This document shows positions 18,875-28,689 of a stretch of 64,000 bases of DNA, piece after piece. A program made the translations under genes and the position numbers. The first letter of the stretch is position 1. The number at the start of each line of letters is the position of its first letter. The notes beneath the pieces are model-generated. The model did not search any database. It saw nothing but the letters and a program-made list of their open reading frames with translations, and was not told the origin of the DNA. Where the stretch lies: positions 1 to 64,000 of the forward strand of contig CAJFOT010000033.1 of assembly GCA_904397815.1 (NCBI GenBank), in the 5' to 3' direction. The DNA is from Candidatus Paralachnospira sangeri. GTDB taxonomy: Bacteria; Bacillota; Clostridia; Lachnospirales; Lachnospiraceae.

Positions 18875-18904
18875 GAGAGCTGATTTTTTCAGCTCTCTGT
18901 TTTA
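18875..18904 (+). terminator. Expression-platform terminator of the glycine riboswitch
   Basis: GAGAGCTGA-ttttt-TCAGCTCTC then TGTTTTATTT. Confidence 0.85.
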
Positions 18905-18939
18905 TTTCATTTTTATGATAAAAGGGAGGAATCAACATC

Positions 18940-20292
18940 ATGTTGGAACTTGTAAAACAGGCAAACAGCCTGCTGTGGGATGTTGTACTGATTCTGGTAT
19001 TATGCGGAACAGGCATCTACTTCACCATCAGGCTCAGATTCATTCAGGTCAGGAAATTCGGCGAAGGTTTTAAGCTGGTGTTCGGCCATTTTACTTTGAA
19101 AGGTGAGAAAAAAACAAATGGGGAAATGACCCCTTTCCAGTCCATCGCCACCGCCATCGCTGCTCAGGTAGGTACCGGCAACATGACCGGCGCGGCCACC
19201 GCCCTGGTTTCCGGCGGACCGGGCGCCATTTTCTGGATGTGGGTCAGCGCCTTCTTCGGCATGGCCACCATTTATGCAGAAGCCACCCTGGCCCAGAAAT
19301 ATAAAACAACAGCAGACGGAGAGGTAACCGGCGGACCGGTTTACTATATCCGTCAGGCTTTTAAGGGAACCTTCGGAAAGGTTCTGGCCACACTGTTCGC
19401 AGTCTTTATTATTCTGGCATTAGGTTTTATGGGAAATATGGTTCAGTCCAATTCCATCGGCACAGCCTTCGCAGAAGTATTTGCCGCCAGAAATATCAAT
19501 ATCCCGCCCATCGCCATCGGCATTCCCCTGGCTGTGCTGTCCGCCTTTATTTTCATCGGCGGCACCTCCCGGCTGGCTTCCGTTGTGGAGAAGATGGTAC
19601 CTTTTATGGCAGCTGTCTATATCGCAGGCGGCGTTATCCTGCTGCTGTTCCATATCACCGCCCTGCCCGGCGTGCTTTACCAGATCGTAGTCGGAGCTTT
19701 TAACCCGCAGGCCGTGACAGGAGCCGCCCTGGGCATTACTGTCAGGGAATCCATCCGCTATGGTGTCGCGAGAGGCCTGTTCTCCAATGAAGCCGGTATG
19801 GGTTCCACGCCCCATGCCCACGCCAGAGCCGCGGCAAAAAATCCCCACGAACAGGGACTGTCCGCTATGATCAGTGTCTTTATCGACACCTTTATTATTT
19901 TAAACCTGACCGCCTTCTCGATTTTAGCCACCGGCGTCATCGACAGCGGGGAAACCGGAATCGCCCTGACCCAGTCCGCATTTATGGATATGTACGGCAG
20001 TTTCGGCGATATCTACGTCTCAATCTGTCTGTTTTTCTTCGCCTTTTCCACAGTGCTGGGCTGGCATTTCTTCGGTTCCATCAATGCCAGATACCTGTTC
20101 GGGAAAAAAGGCGTAAAGGTTTACTCTGCAATTGTAGTTGTCTTTATCGTGATCGGCACCACTCTGAAGGTAGACCTGGTATGGGAACTGGCCGATTTCT
20201 TCAACGGCCTGATGGTGCTGCCGAACGCTCTCGCGCTTCTGGCGCTGAGCGGCGTCGTGGCGGCGAGTTACAAAAAATACCGGAACGGCTGA
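18940..20292 (+). CDS. agcS: Sodium:alanine/glycine symporter
   Basis: TPFQSIATAIAAQVGTGNMTGAATALVSGGPGAIFWMWVSAFFGMATIYAEATLAQ; GLFSNEAGMGSTPHAHA. Confidence 0.94.
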   Translation: MLELVKQANSLLWDVVLILVLCGTGIYFTIRLRFIQVRKFGEGFKLVFGHFTLKGEKKTNGEMTPFQSIATAIAAQVGTGNMTGAATALVSGGPGAIFWMWVSAFFGMATIYAEATLAQKYKTTADGEVTGGPVYYIRQAFKGTFGKVLATLFAVFIILALGFMGNMVQSNSIGTAFAEVFAARNINIPPIAIGIPLAVLSAFIFIGGTSRLASVVEKMVPFMAAVYIAGGVILLLFHITALPGVLYQIVVGAFNPQAVTGAALGITVRESIRYGVARGLFSNEAGMGSTPHAHARAAAKNPHEQGLSAMISVFIDTFIILNLTAFSILATGVIDSGETGIALTQSAFMDMYGSFGDIYVSICLFFFAFSTVLGWHFFGSINARYLFGKKGVKVYSAIVVVFIVIGTTLKVDLVWELADFFNGLMVLPNALALLALSGVVAASYKKYRNG

Positions 20293-20382
20293 TTTTCCGG
20301 ACAGTCTGTTTTTTCCGGCAGAATCCTGCTATAATAAATATGCCGGTAATTACAAAATCCAGAATCCGGATGGTTAGGAGGC

Positions 20383-20826
20383 ATGATGATGCAGTTTGAA
20401 ACATTACAGAAAGATATGATTGCTGCTATGAAGGCAAAGGACAAAGTTCGGAAGGAGGCCATTTCTTCTCTGATTTCCGCGGTGAAAAAAACGGCGATCG
20501 ATGAAGGAACCCGGGACAATATCACAGAAGAACTGGTGAACCGGGTCATCCTGAAGGAAATGAAAACTGTCCAGGAACAGCTGGACAGCTGCCCGGCCGA
20601 CAGGATCGAGCTGCGGGACAGCTACCAGGCTACAATGGATGTCATTAAGGAATATGCTCCCAGGCTCCTCACCCCTGACGAGGTGCGGGCTGTCCTCAGC
20701 GAGAAATTCGCCGATGTCATCGCCACAAAGAACAAAGGCCAGATCATGAAAGCCGTTATGGGTGAGCTGAAAGGAAAGGCAGACGGGAAGGTAATTAACC
20801 AGATCGTCAGCGAAATGTGCAAATAA
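20383..20826 (+). CDS. yqeY: GatB/YqeY domain-containing protein
   Basis: DMIAAMKAKDKVRKEAISSLISAVK; NKGQIMKAVMGELKGKADGKVINQIVSE. Confidence 0.92.
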   Translation: MMMQFETLQKDMIAAMKAKDKVRKEAISSLISAVKKTAIDEGTRDNITEELVNRVILKEMKTVQEQLDSCPADRIELRDSYQATMDVIKEYAPRLLTPDEVRAVLSEKFADVIATKNKGQIMKAVMGELKGKADGKVINQIVSEMCK

Positions 20827-20836
20827 CCAGAAACCA

Positions 20837-20892
20837 GAAGGGAGCGGCCGTAAAGGCAGAATGATCTGCCGGAACGGCAGCTCCCTTCTGTT
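20837..20892. terminator. Branched bidirectional hairpin between convergent genes
   Basis: AGAAGGGAGC...GCTCCCTTCT outer stem with inner GCCGT/ACGGC and GGCAG/CTGCC stems. Confidence 0.7.
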
Positions 20893-20897
20893 CATCC

Positions 20898-23800
20898 TCA
20901 GGCCGTTTCATCATTTCTTTTCTTCCGTTTCGACACAATCATAAAGATCACGCCAGCGCTGGCTGCCAGCCCTGCCAGGCTGCCCCAGAACAGCGGCCTG
21001 TTCTGGTACCACTGAACCAGCACGTTTCGGGTGATCAGAAATACTCTGGTATCGGAATATCCCTCATTGCCGGCTGCGTCGATGGCCTTGACCGTCAGTG
21101 TCTGCCAGTCATTGGAGCTGCCGATCTCCAGCGTCACCACGCCGTTGGCAGCCGTCAGTTCCTCCTCGCTGAAGGTTTTCACCGGCACATTATCCACATA
21201 GGCCACGACTTCCGACAGGTAAATATTGTCCTTGGCATCGATGGTAACGGAACGTCTGTCGCTGCTATACTGTTCCTGATCCTCCACGCCTGTGACCACG
21301 ATTGTAGGCAATGTCGTATCCATGACAAACTGGATTTCCTTTTCCTTCACCGTATTGCTGGATCTGTTAGTTGCCCGATCCTCTGAATAGATGGTCACCG
21401 CGTAGATCCCTTCCTCTGTGAAATTATCTTCATAGATATCATAGGTATAGGATTTCCACGTGGCCTCTGTGCCGGATTCTGTCACAGCATAGTCCTCTCC
21501 CTGCTCCATCGTCACAATATCGCCGTCCCGGCTGTAGGTGATCTCCCGGAACTCCAGCGTATCCACATTGATCTCTGTCACATGGAGACGGGCTGGCTCA
21601 TTCACGTAATACTGGGACAGCAGCTGTTCCGTCGCCTCATCAAAAATGTACACAGAGCCGAAGCGGTTGACGGAAAAAGTCACTGTCTGTTCTGACGTAT
21701 TTCCTGCCAGATCAGTCACTGTCGCATGAAGGGTATACAGATCATCCAGCTCCTGTACTCTGGGAAAGTCTGTATACTGCACCATCATGCCGCCGTCAAT
21801 GGCCGTCGATGTGGTTTCCACCTCTGTCGGGCCGCGGTTTACTCCTGTCAGCTCCAGCAGGATTCCATCTGTATCCAGATTGATATCCGACCAGGTGACA
21901 GCCGGGGCTACTGTATCATTATTGGCGGACATATCCTCGATATCCGTAATCTCCAGAACCGGTGCGGTCAGATCCACCACGAACTGATCTCCCTCATAGT
22001 CCGCCGCCTCATTGCCTGCCAGATCCGTATAAGATACATCAAAGGTAAATTCCCCGTCATATGTATAGTATACAGAAGCTGTATGGGTATCCCCGCTGCT
22101 GCTCCATCCGCCGACCGCCGAAAGTTCTGCCGGAGCGCCGCCGCTGGCAGCTGTAGTGGTGATCCTCACATCAGCCGGATTGAAGTTATGCTCAGATATG
22201 GTGATAGTCCCGACACGGGCCTCTCTGTAATAAAATCCATTTCTGGCATCATTATTGTCATAGGTAACTGTCATCTCCGGCAGAGTCAGATCCACTGTAA
22301 AGGGATCTGTGGTCACCAGTTCAGACTGGTTCCCTGCCCGGTCTGTACACTGGAAAGCCAGAGAATAATCTCCGTCCTCTCCAAATATCACATTTGCCTC
22401 GTAAACACAGCCGTCCACATGATAAGTCAGTTCATTCTCACAGCCTCCGCCGCCGATATGGCTCCACTCTCCGATCACCGGCTGCGGGCCTGTCGTCTCG
22501 ATCATAAACTCCACTTCCTCCGGGTCGAAGGAACGGTCTGTCACACGGACAGCAGCTGTGCGAACCTGGTTATAATATCTCTCATTCTCCGGATCATTCA
22601 GGTCATAGATGATCTCCACCTCCGGCACTGTCGTATCCACTACAAAATGAGACCTCGCCGGCACTTCCGCCTCATGTCCCACAACGTCCCGGGCAGTGCA
22701 GGTAAACTGATAGGTTCCCTGGGCTTCGAAGGTGACATGATTTACATGTACATCTTCTCCTTCCGCTGTCCATTCACCGTCCCAGTTGATCGCCATTCCT
22801 TCATTATTGCCAGAGGCTCTTCCGACTGCGTCAATTTCTACCATGGAAGGGTCAAAGTTCGCCTCAGTAATCCTGACAGTCGCCACTACTGTTCCGTCGT
22901 AGAAATTGCCTTCTGTAATTTCTCCTGTGATATCCTGTCCATCATGGGTATATGTAATCTCAATCACCGGAGCTGTCGTATCCATCACCAGATAATAACT
23001 GGTGAATATACCGCCGGCCACCTCTGTCCCCTCTGCTCCTGTCATCACATTGCCGGAACGGTCTGAAAACTCTCCGATAGAGAACCGGTACCGCCCGTCG
23101 CCAGGCGCGTGGACACTGCTGGTATATGTGGTGCCGCTTCCGCTCCACTGGCTGTGGTTCAGCGCCCCGGGCGCTTCCGGTGCCTGCAGATTGATGGTGG
23201 CATCCACATCAGCTTCATAGAAATACCGTTCACGGAAACTGATGGTTACCGCCGGATCCTCACGATAAAAATAGGTATTCGGGTACAGACTGTTTTCCAC
23301 ATAGCTGCCGGGATGATAATCAACCGTCAGCTCCGGCGCCATATTATCCAGAACATACTGCACCTCATCCCGCAGCACCTCTCCTTCCGCCGGCGTCTGA
23401 TTGCCCGCATTGTCGTAGATCACGATTTCTTCGATGGCATTCTGGAACTCTGACAGGTCGCCGTTGGTCCATCTGATCTGGAAGGTAAACTCCAGATATT
23501 CCTGGCCGTTGATCTCTGCTACCTGTACCTCCTGATTGTTCCACTGCTCCATCACCGGTTCCCGGTTTCCGTCATGATTCACCGTCACATCCACCTTGCG
23601 GATGCCGGAAGCACAGCTGCGCTCAGCATTCTGATACAGGCCCTGTCCCAGCGTATCCTGTACATAGACTGACAGCGTTACCCACTGATTATTATATACG
23701 TAGCCTTCCTGAGCCGCTTCGTACCTTGTGCCGCTGTCTACCGCGTTGCCGTCGTAGACAGAGTCGCCTTCCCAGCTGAGCCATACCCGGTTCACCGGCA

Positions 23801-26800
23801 TGTCATTGTCGATCCGTACTCTGCTGCCTGCGTCGCCTGACTCATTCCGGTAAAACAAAGCCTGGTTTCCCGCCCAGTCGGTGGCAATCACCGCATACAG
23901 CTGATCCTGATTATCAGTAAAAGATTCTGTTCTGGAAATCTCCCGGATGACCTGCCCGCTGTTCAGCGTCTGTCCGATCTGTGTATACGCTCCCTCCTGT
24001 CCCAGCACAGGCGTGTCTGTATTGGCCCGATACCATGTAATGCCGTAAATACAGTAATCATCCTGTACCGTAGCCTGGATATCCTTCGGACCATTCTGAG
24101 CGGAATACCAGGCAGTCAGGTTTCCATTCCCATCCGTCACGCTGTTTCTTCCGCTGACTGTAGCAAATACCCCTTCTGCGGGGACTTCTTTGTCAATCAC
24201 TGCGGTCAGGCTGCCCAGGCCGCCGGCTGTGTAAGAATATACCATACTGTTTCCCGCATAATCGGTAATGGTAATTGCCTCCAGCACATAAGTTTCTGTC
24301 TGGTTTTCTCCTGCAGTCAGAATCGTAGTGTAAATGCCATTTCCATCAGAAGTCAGGCTGACAGCCTCCCTGCCGTCCGCAAAAGTGAGTACCACATCCT
24401 GCACACCGGAGGCAATCCCATTCTCCCGGTATAATACCGGCAGATCCTCAGCATTTACCGTCAGCAGGATATCCTCGGCGCTGATCAGGCTGCGGTCAGC
24501 CAGATAGCTTCCTATGTCGTCATGGAGAATTGTCTGCTTCCCACTGCTGGTCTTTACATTGCGGATGTCATATGTCAGCAGCAGCTTTTCATCACTGTTT
24601 TCAGCAATCTGAGGCTTCTGGTTATCAATCTTCACGATGCTGGCCCGGTCTGACAGGATGGCTTCTGATGAATCATCCATGATATAAACAGTCACATTTC
24701 CTGCCCAGTCAGTGACCTGTACCGCGTATCGCTGCACCTGGTCTGCCTGGTATGTCAGGCAGCTGGATGCCGTCTGGCTGCTCTCATTTCCGGTCAGCCG
24801 CCCGGGCACGCTGTCTGCCCCTCCCGGCTGCTCCGCCGTTACAGGCGTATAGATCAGGCTGCCGCTGCCGTCATCATCTGCCATAAACCAGTCGATGGCG
24901 TAAATGCCGTAATCATCCTCGGCGGAGGCTGTGACCGCAAAGGGTGTATCCCCGTTTACCGCTACAGAGTACCATTCCCGCCAGGTTCCGCCGGCATTGT
25001 AGCTTCTGTCGGCAAAGGATGCCTCCGGTACTGTCCGGTCGATCACCACAGTCAGTTCACCCTGATACAGGGAGCTGTCTGCTGCCTCGCCGGCTTCCTG
25101 ATATTGATATACAGTCACATTTCCCGCATAATCTGTCACAGCGATCTGCTTCAGCTCATATCTTCCTTCATCAGATAAAACATAGGTATAGCTGCCGTCT
25201 GTCTGCTGTGTCAGTGTATATACCTTCGTCTCAGCAGCGCCTCCCTGACCTGCCCCATAATCCAGAGAAAGAGCCACCTCCCGGATGCCGGAAGCTGTCT
25301 GTCTCTGAACGGCACCGGCGGCAGGGTCTTCCAGATCAATAGAAACCGTCACATCTGTTTTGCTGAGCAATACGCCGTTGACCATGGTCTCCTGATCCAG
25401 ATCCCCATGGAAGACTGTCTCCGTCTTTCCCTCTGTTTTGATGTTTGTAAAATCATAGCGCAGAGAAGGTTTTCCTTCCCGGTCTGCCATCACCGGATCC
25501 GTCTCATCAATCCGTATTTCCACACTGTCAGACCAGGTGGCGTTCCCGGCCGCGTCTGTAATCTTCACAATATAGTACAGCTTCTGGTCCGGCGCTTTCG
25601 TGCTGTCTTCCCTGTTATACACCCAGGACTGGAAGGAAACACCGTAGTCAGGGCTTACCTCCAGAGCTGTGCCGTAGGTTTCTGTGCTGCTGTTAACCTC
25701 ATCAGCGCTGGCGGCCTGATAGATTTCCGCTGTCAGAGGGGTATCATCCTTTGCTGTAACCGTAAACCGGAATCCCGCCTGACCGCCGCTGTACCAGTAC
25801 TCCTCCGTACCGGTCTGGCCGCTGCCGTTCCACTGAATCACAATATCCTCTTTCGCCGGCGCTTTTTTATCGATTCTGATTACCGGATTGCTTGTGGCTC
25901 CTTCTGTGGTATAGAGATAAGCTGTATTGTTCAGCGCATCTGACAGAGCCACTGTGATGCCGGCATACCCATGATAAGTGCCATCCTGCGCGCTCAGATC
26001 AAAGATCAGCGTCTTCTGACCCTCATCCCAGGTAAATCCTTCTCCTGATGAAGTCTGAAAATTCCATGTATAAGTTTTTGCAGTCTGACCGGCTCCCTCA
26101 TCCTCCTGGCAGCTGACTGTCACTGTGCCCAGACCGGCGCCGCCGTCAGACATGCCGCTGATCACCAGACGGAAATCCTGTGGAGAAATATATTCCGTTT
26201 TCCCATCTGTCACTTCCGTATAGGTGCCTGTATCCGGATCATACCGCTCCAGCCTCATGGAAGCTGTAGGAAGCTCATTGTCCAGCCGGGCATTGTAAGT
26301 AAAAGGAGCAGAAACGTTCCCATAGCTGTCTGCGGCTGTAATGACATAATCCCGGTTCAGCACCTTCGCGTCTCCCGTGGACAGCTCCCACTTGCACCAG
26401 GAAGAGCCTTCGGACACCGTTATATCTGTTCCGCTTATCACAGAATCGTCTGTCAGCGTTCCGTCAGCGTTCTGATATTTGATGGTGATGGAAGAGACAT
26501 CCACGGATGATGTGACAATCCTGTATGTTTTCGTCCCATTTTCCGGCTTTGTCCATGCGCCATTATCCTCTGCAGATTCTACCCGCAGAGACTGGGGCGC
26601 CACAGTGTCCACCATCAGCGTCCGGTTTCCCAGCATATAATTGGTGGAATTTCCCGCCGAATCCCAGGCAGTCAGCTGCATCAGGGTCAGCTGTACGCCG
26701 TCTTTCCCGTCTGTGGAAAAATCACGGAAAACCCATTGTCCTTGTCCTGTCCCGCTCTCATTCTCATAAACGCCGTCAACTGTCTGCTCCTGCCCGCCTT

Positions 26801-28298
26801 CATACTGTATGGCCAGCGTTACTGAAGTCACTGATCCTATGCCATCAGCAACATCGGATATTTTTACAGCCAGTCCATGATTTGTGGTAATGGAAGCGTC
26901 TGTGAGATCTGTCAGTTCCTTCTCGCTGCTGTCAAAGGCCACCTGCCAGAACGTAACGGTTCCTGCTTCCAGAGCGGGCCCCTTTCGGTCAATCGGATGA
27001 TTCAGCGTCACAGTGGCACTGTAGGGCTGGCCATTGTCCATTCCGGACAGTGTCAGTTTCGCGCCAGACTGATATTCCTTTCCATCCAGATCCAGGATTG
27101 TTTCTCCGCTGATATTTCCTGTCAGTTCCTGCGGCGCGTTATCCGGCGTCTCAGCTTCCAGGGTATAGGAAGTAAAATTGTTTCCCTCTGCGTCAGAATA
27201 CAGCGTTATTCCCGTAATGTACTGGCCGGATGTGTCATAGGTCAGCGCATAGTCCTTTTCTGTAGCCGTAAGGTTTCCTACAGACAGGGAAGTAAAATCT
27301 GCCGATGTCTGTATCGTCTTTTCTCCCTTTGTCAGCACAGCAGCGGCAGTCAGGGAGAAGGTTTTTCCAGCCGCGCTCAATGGGATATGAATCTGTCCGC
27401 TCTGATCCACAGTAACACCTGCGTCGTTCTGAGAAATCGACCAGCTGATTCCATATCCCCGGTTATCCTCCGGAGAAACCAGGGTCACTGTTGACCCGGG
27501 AGCCAGACCGGTTCCTGAGCCGGTATCCAGAAAGCTGTTCTGCGCCTCCAGGTCCGCCTTCAGCTCATCGGCTGTCCACATCTTCCGGAAAGATACATGA
27601 ACAGATACCCCATCCTCCATCTCGGGATAAGTGGACTGCCTGATTTCCACAGGATTCCCATTCGTGAAAATGTCAATATCAGCAAACTCCTTTTCTTCCG
27701 ATCCGCCCGCCGGCGTCAGTTTGCAGGAATCCACATAATAACCTGCCCCAGGCGTTATGGTGACCCCACTGATCTTCTGTGTATTGTTCGCACTGCCGAC
27801 AGTCAGCGTCTCCATTCCTGCCATCACACTGACAGAACCGCCTTCCCCCGCAATAATGGTGACGGGCCTGAGCTTTTTCAGAGAAATACCGCGTTCCCAT
27901 CTGCCTCCCTGAACCTCGCTGAAAGCAAATTGGACTGTTTCTGTTTGATATCCATCCAGTGACACCGTCAATTCGCCCATACTTTCTTCCGTTACCGATA
28001 CTGTAGCTTCATACATCCCGTCACTGGTGTGAGACAGCTTTACCGGTTCATTACTTTCAGATAAAAAACTTACATCCGCATTTGCAACCGCGGCGCCATC
28101 TTCATCTGTGACACGAACCGATATTTCCACAGACGCCTCCGCTGCAGTCAGCAAATTGTTGCCGCTCAGGGATTCTGTCTCCCCATCACCCATCGCAATC
28201 GCCGCAAAGGGCGAGAAGTCCACTGCGGTTACAAGAAGCGCCAGCACCAGTAAAATGCCAAAAATCCGCCGGTATTTTCCGGCCCATACATGCTTCAC
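20898..28298 (-). CDS. Giant (2466 aa) secreted, membrane-anchored protein with many Ig-like/bacterial surface repeats
   Basis: Signal peptide (RRIFGILLVLALLVTAVDFSPFAAIAM), repeated VDTTxPxxEI...D.AGN modules, C-terminal TM plus KRKKR. Confidence 0.88.
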   Translation of the reverse strand: MKHVWAGKYRRIFGILLVLALLVTAVDFSPFAAIAMGDGETESLSGNNLLTAAEASVEISVRVTDEDGAAVANADVSFLSESNEPVKLSHTSDGMYEATVSVTEESMGELTVSLDGYQTETVQFAFSEVQGGRWERGISLKKLRPVTIIAGEGGSVSVMAGMETLTVGSANNTQKISGVTITPGAGYYVDSCKLTPAGGSEEKEFADIDIFTNGNPVEIRQSTYPEMEDGVSVHVSFRKMWTADELKADLEAQNSFLDTGSGTGLAPGSTVTLVSPEDNRGYGISWSISQNDAGVTVDQSGQIHIPLSAAGKTFSLTAAAVLTKGEKTIQTSADFTSLSVGNLTATEKDYALTYDTSGQYITGITLYSDAEGNNFTSYTLEAETPDNAPQELTGNISGETILDLDGKEYQSGAKLTLSGMDNGQPYSATVTLNHPIDRKGPALEAGTVTFWQVAFDSSEKELTDLTDASITTNHGLAVKISDVADGIGSVTSVTLAIQYEGGQEQTVDGVYENESGTGQGQWVFRDFSTDGKDGVQLTLMQLTAWDSAGNSTNYMLGNRTLMVDTVAPQSLRVESAEDNGAWTKPENGTKTYRIVTSSVDVSSITIKYQNADGTLTDDSVISGTDITVSEGSSWCKWELSTGDAKVLNRDYVITAADSYGNVSAPFTYNARLDNELPTASMRLERYDPDTGTYTEVTDGKTEYISPQDFRLVISGMSDGGAGLGTVTVSCQEDEGAGQTAKTYTWNFQTSSGEGFTWDEGQKTLIFDLSAQDGTYHGYAGITVALSDALNNTAYLYTTEGATSNPVIRIDKKAPAKEDIVIQWNGSGQTGTEEYWYSGGQAGFRFTVTAKDDTPLTAEIYQAASADEVNSSTETYGTALEVSPDYGVSFQSWVYNREDSTKAPDQKLYYIVKITDAAGNATWSDSVEIRIDETDPVMADREGKPSLRYDFTNIKTEGKTETVFHGDLDQETMVNGVLLSKTDVTVSIDLEDPAAGAVQRQTASGIREVALSLDYGAGQGGAAETKVYTLTQQTDGSYTYVLSDEGRYELKQIAVTDYAGNVTVYQYQEAGEAADSSLYQGELTVVIDRTVPEASFADRSYNAGGTWREWYSVAVNGDTPFAVTASAEDDYGIYAIDWFMADDDGSGSLIYTPVTAEQPGGADSVPGRLTGNESSQTASSCLTYQADQVQRYAVQVTDWAGNVTVYIMDDSSEAILSDRASIVKIDNQKPQIAENSDEKLLLTYDIRNVKTSSGKQTILHDDIGSYLADRSLISAEDILLTVNAEDLPVLYRENGIASGVQDVVLTFADGREAVSLTSDGNGIYTTILTAGENQTETYVLEAITITDYAGNSMVYSYTAGGLGSLTAVIDKEVPAEGVFATVSGRNSVTDGNGNLTAWYSAQNGPKDIQATVQDDYCIYGITWYRANTDTPVLGQEGAYTQIGQTLNSGQVIREISRTESFTDNQDQLYAVIATDWAGNQALFYRNESGDAGSRVRIDNDMPVNRVWLSWEGDSVYDGNAVDSGTRYEAAQEGYVYNNQWVTLSVYVQDTLGQGLYQNAERSCASGIRKVDVTVNHDGNREPVMEQWNNQEVQVAEINGQEYLEFTFQIRWTNGDLSEFQNAIEEIVIYDNAGNQTPAEGEVLRDEVQYVLDNMAPELTVDYHPGSYVENSLYPNTYFYREDPAVTISFRERYFYEADVDATINLQAPEAPGALNHSQWSGSGTTYTSSVHAPGDGRYRFSIGEFSDRSGNVMTGAEGTEVAGGIFTSYYLVMDTTAPVIEITYTHDGQDITGEITEGNFYDGTVVATVRITEANFDPSMVEIDAVGRASGNNEGMAINWDGEWTAEGEDVHVNHVTFEAQGTYQFTCTARDVVGHEAEVPARSHFVVDTTVPEVEIIYDLNDPENERYYNQVRTAAVRVTDRSFDPEEVEFMIETTGPQPVIGEWSHIGGGGCENELTYHVDGCVYEANVIFGEDGDYSLAFQCTDRAGNQSELVTTDPFTVDLTLPEMTVTYDNNDARNGFYYREARVGTITISEHNFNPADVRITTTAASGGAPAELSAVGGWSSSGDTHTASVYYTYDGEFTFDVSYTDLAGNEAADYEGDQFVVDLTAPVLEITDIEDMSANNDTVAPAVTWSDINLDTDGILLELTGVNRGPTEVETTSTAIDGGMMVQYTDFPRVQELDDLYTLHATVTDLAGNTSEQTVTFSVNRFGSVYIFDEATEQLLSQYYVNEPARLHVTEINVDTLEFREITYSRDGDIVTMEQGEDYAVTESGTEATWKSYTYDIYEDNFTEEGIYAVTIYSEDRATNRSSNTVKEKEIQFVMDTTLPTIVVTGVEDQEQYSSDRRSVTIDAKDNIYLSEVVAYVDNVPVKTFSEEELTAANGVVTLEIGSSNDWQTLTVKAIDAAGNEGYSDTRVFLITRNVLVQWYQNRPLFWGSLAGLAASAGVIFMIVSKRKKRNDETA

Positions 28299-28313
28299 CT
28301 GTATCTCCTCCTT

Positions 28314-28688
28314 TTATATACTCTCATCCGTATGGATCATCATAATATCTGTTTCTATGACAAACTGCCCAATCTGAATCTTTTCATCTTCCTCCAGAGG
28401 CATCGTAATATTCCCGTCAGAATAATCATGGACATGTACAGCCCGGCGATACCTGCCCATTCTCTGCATGCGTTCCCTGGCTGCGTTTTCGGCCTCCAGA
28501 CGGCGTATCCCTTTTTTAGCGGCACTGCCGGACCAGATTCTGAGAATCTGCATCATATCCAGCAAAAAGAATTCTGCCACAGCGGCAATCAGCAGTATCA
28601 CCGCAAAGATCAGAAAAACCAGGCTGATACTGTGAAACATCTCTATCCTGCCCTGAATCTCCTCCATGGAGCTCAACAGCATTGCCAT
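28314..28688 (-). CDS. Small single-TM membrane protein of the kinase operon
   Basis: MAMLLSSMEEIQGRIEMFHSISLVFLIFAVILLIAAVAEFFLL...; ATG at 28688, 1 nt after the kinase stop (28690..28692). Confidence 0.75.
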   Translation of the reverse strand: MAMLLSSMEEIQGRIEMFHSISLVFLIFAVILLIAAVAEFFLLDMMQILRIWSGSAAKKGIRRLEAENAARERMQRMGRYRRAVHVHDYSDGNITMPLEEDEKIQIGQFVIETDIMMIHTDESI

Positions 28689-28689
28689 A

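Noticed and set aside
21726-23066. 446-aa plus-strand ORF opposite the giant surface protein
   Set aside because: Antisense shadow of the repeat region; no coding evidence.
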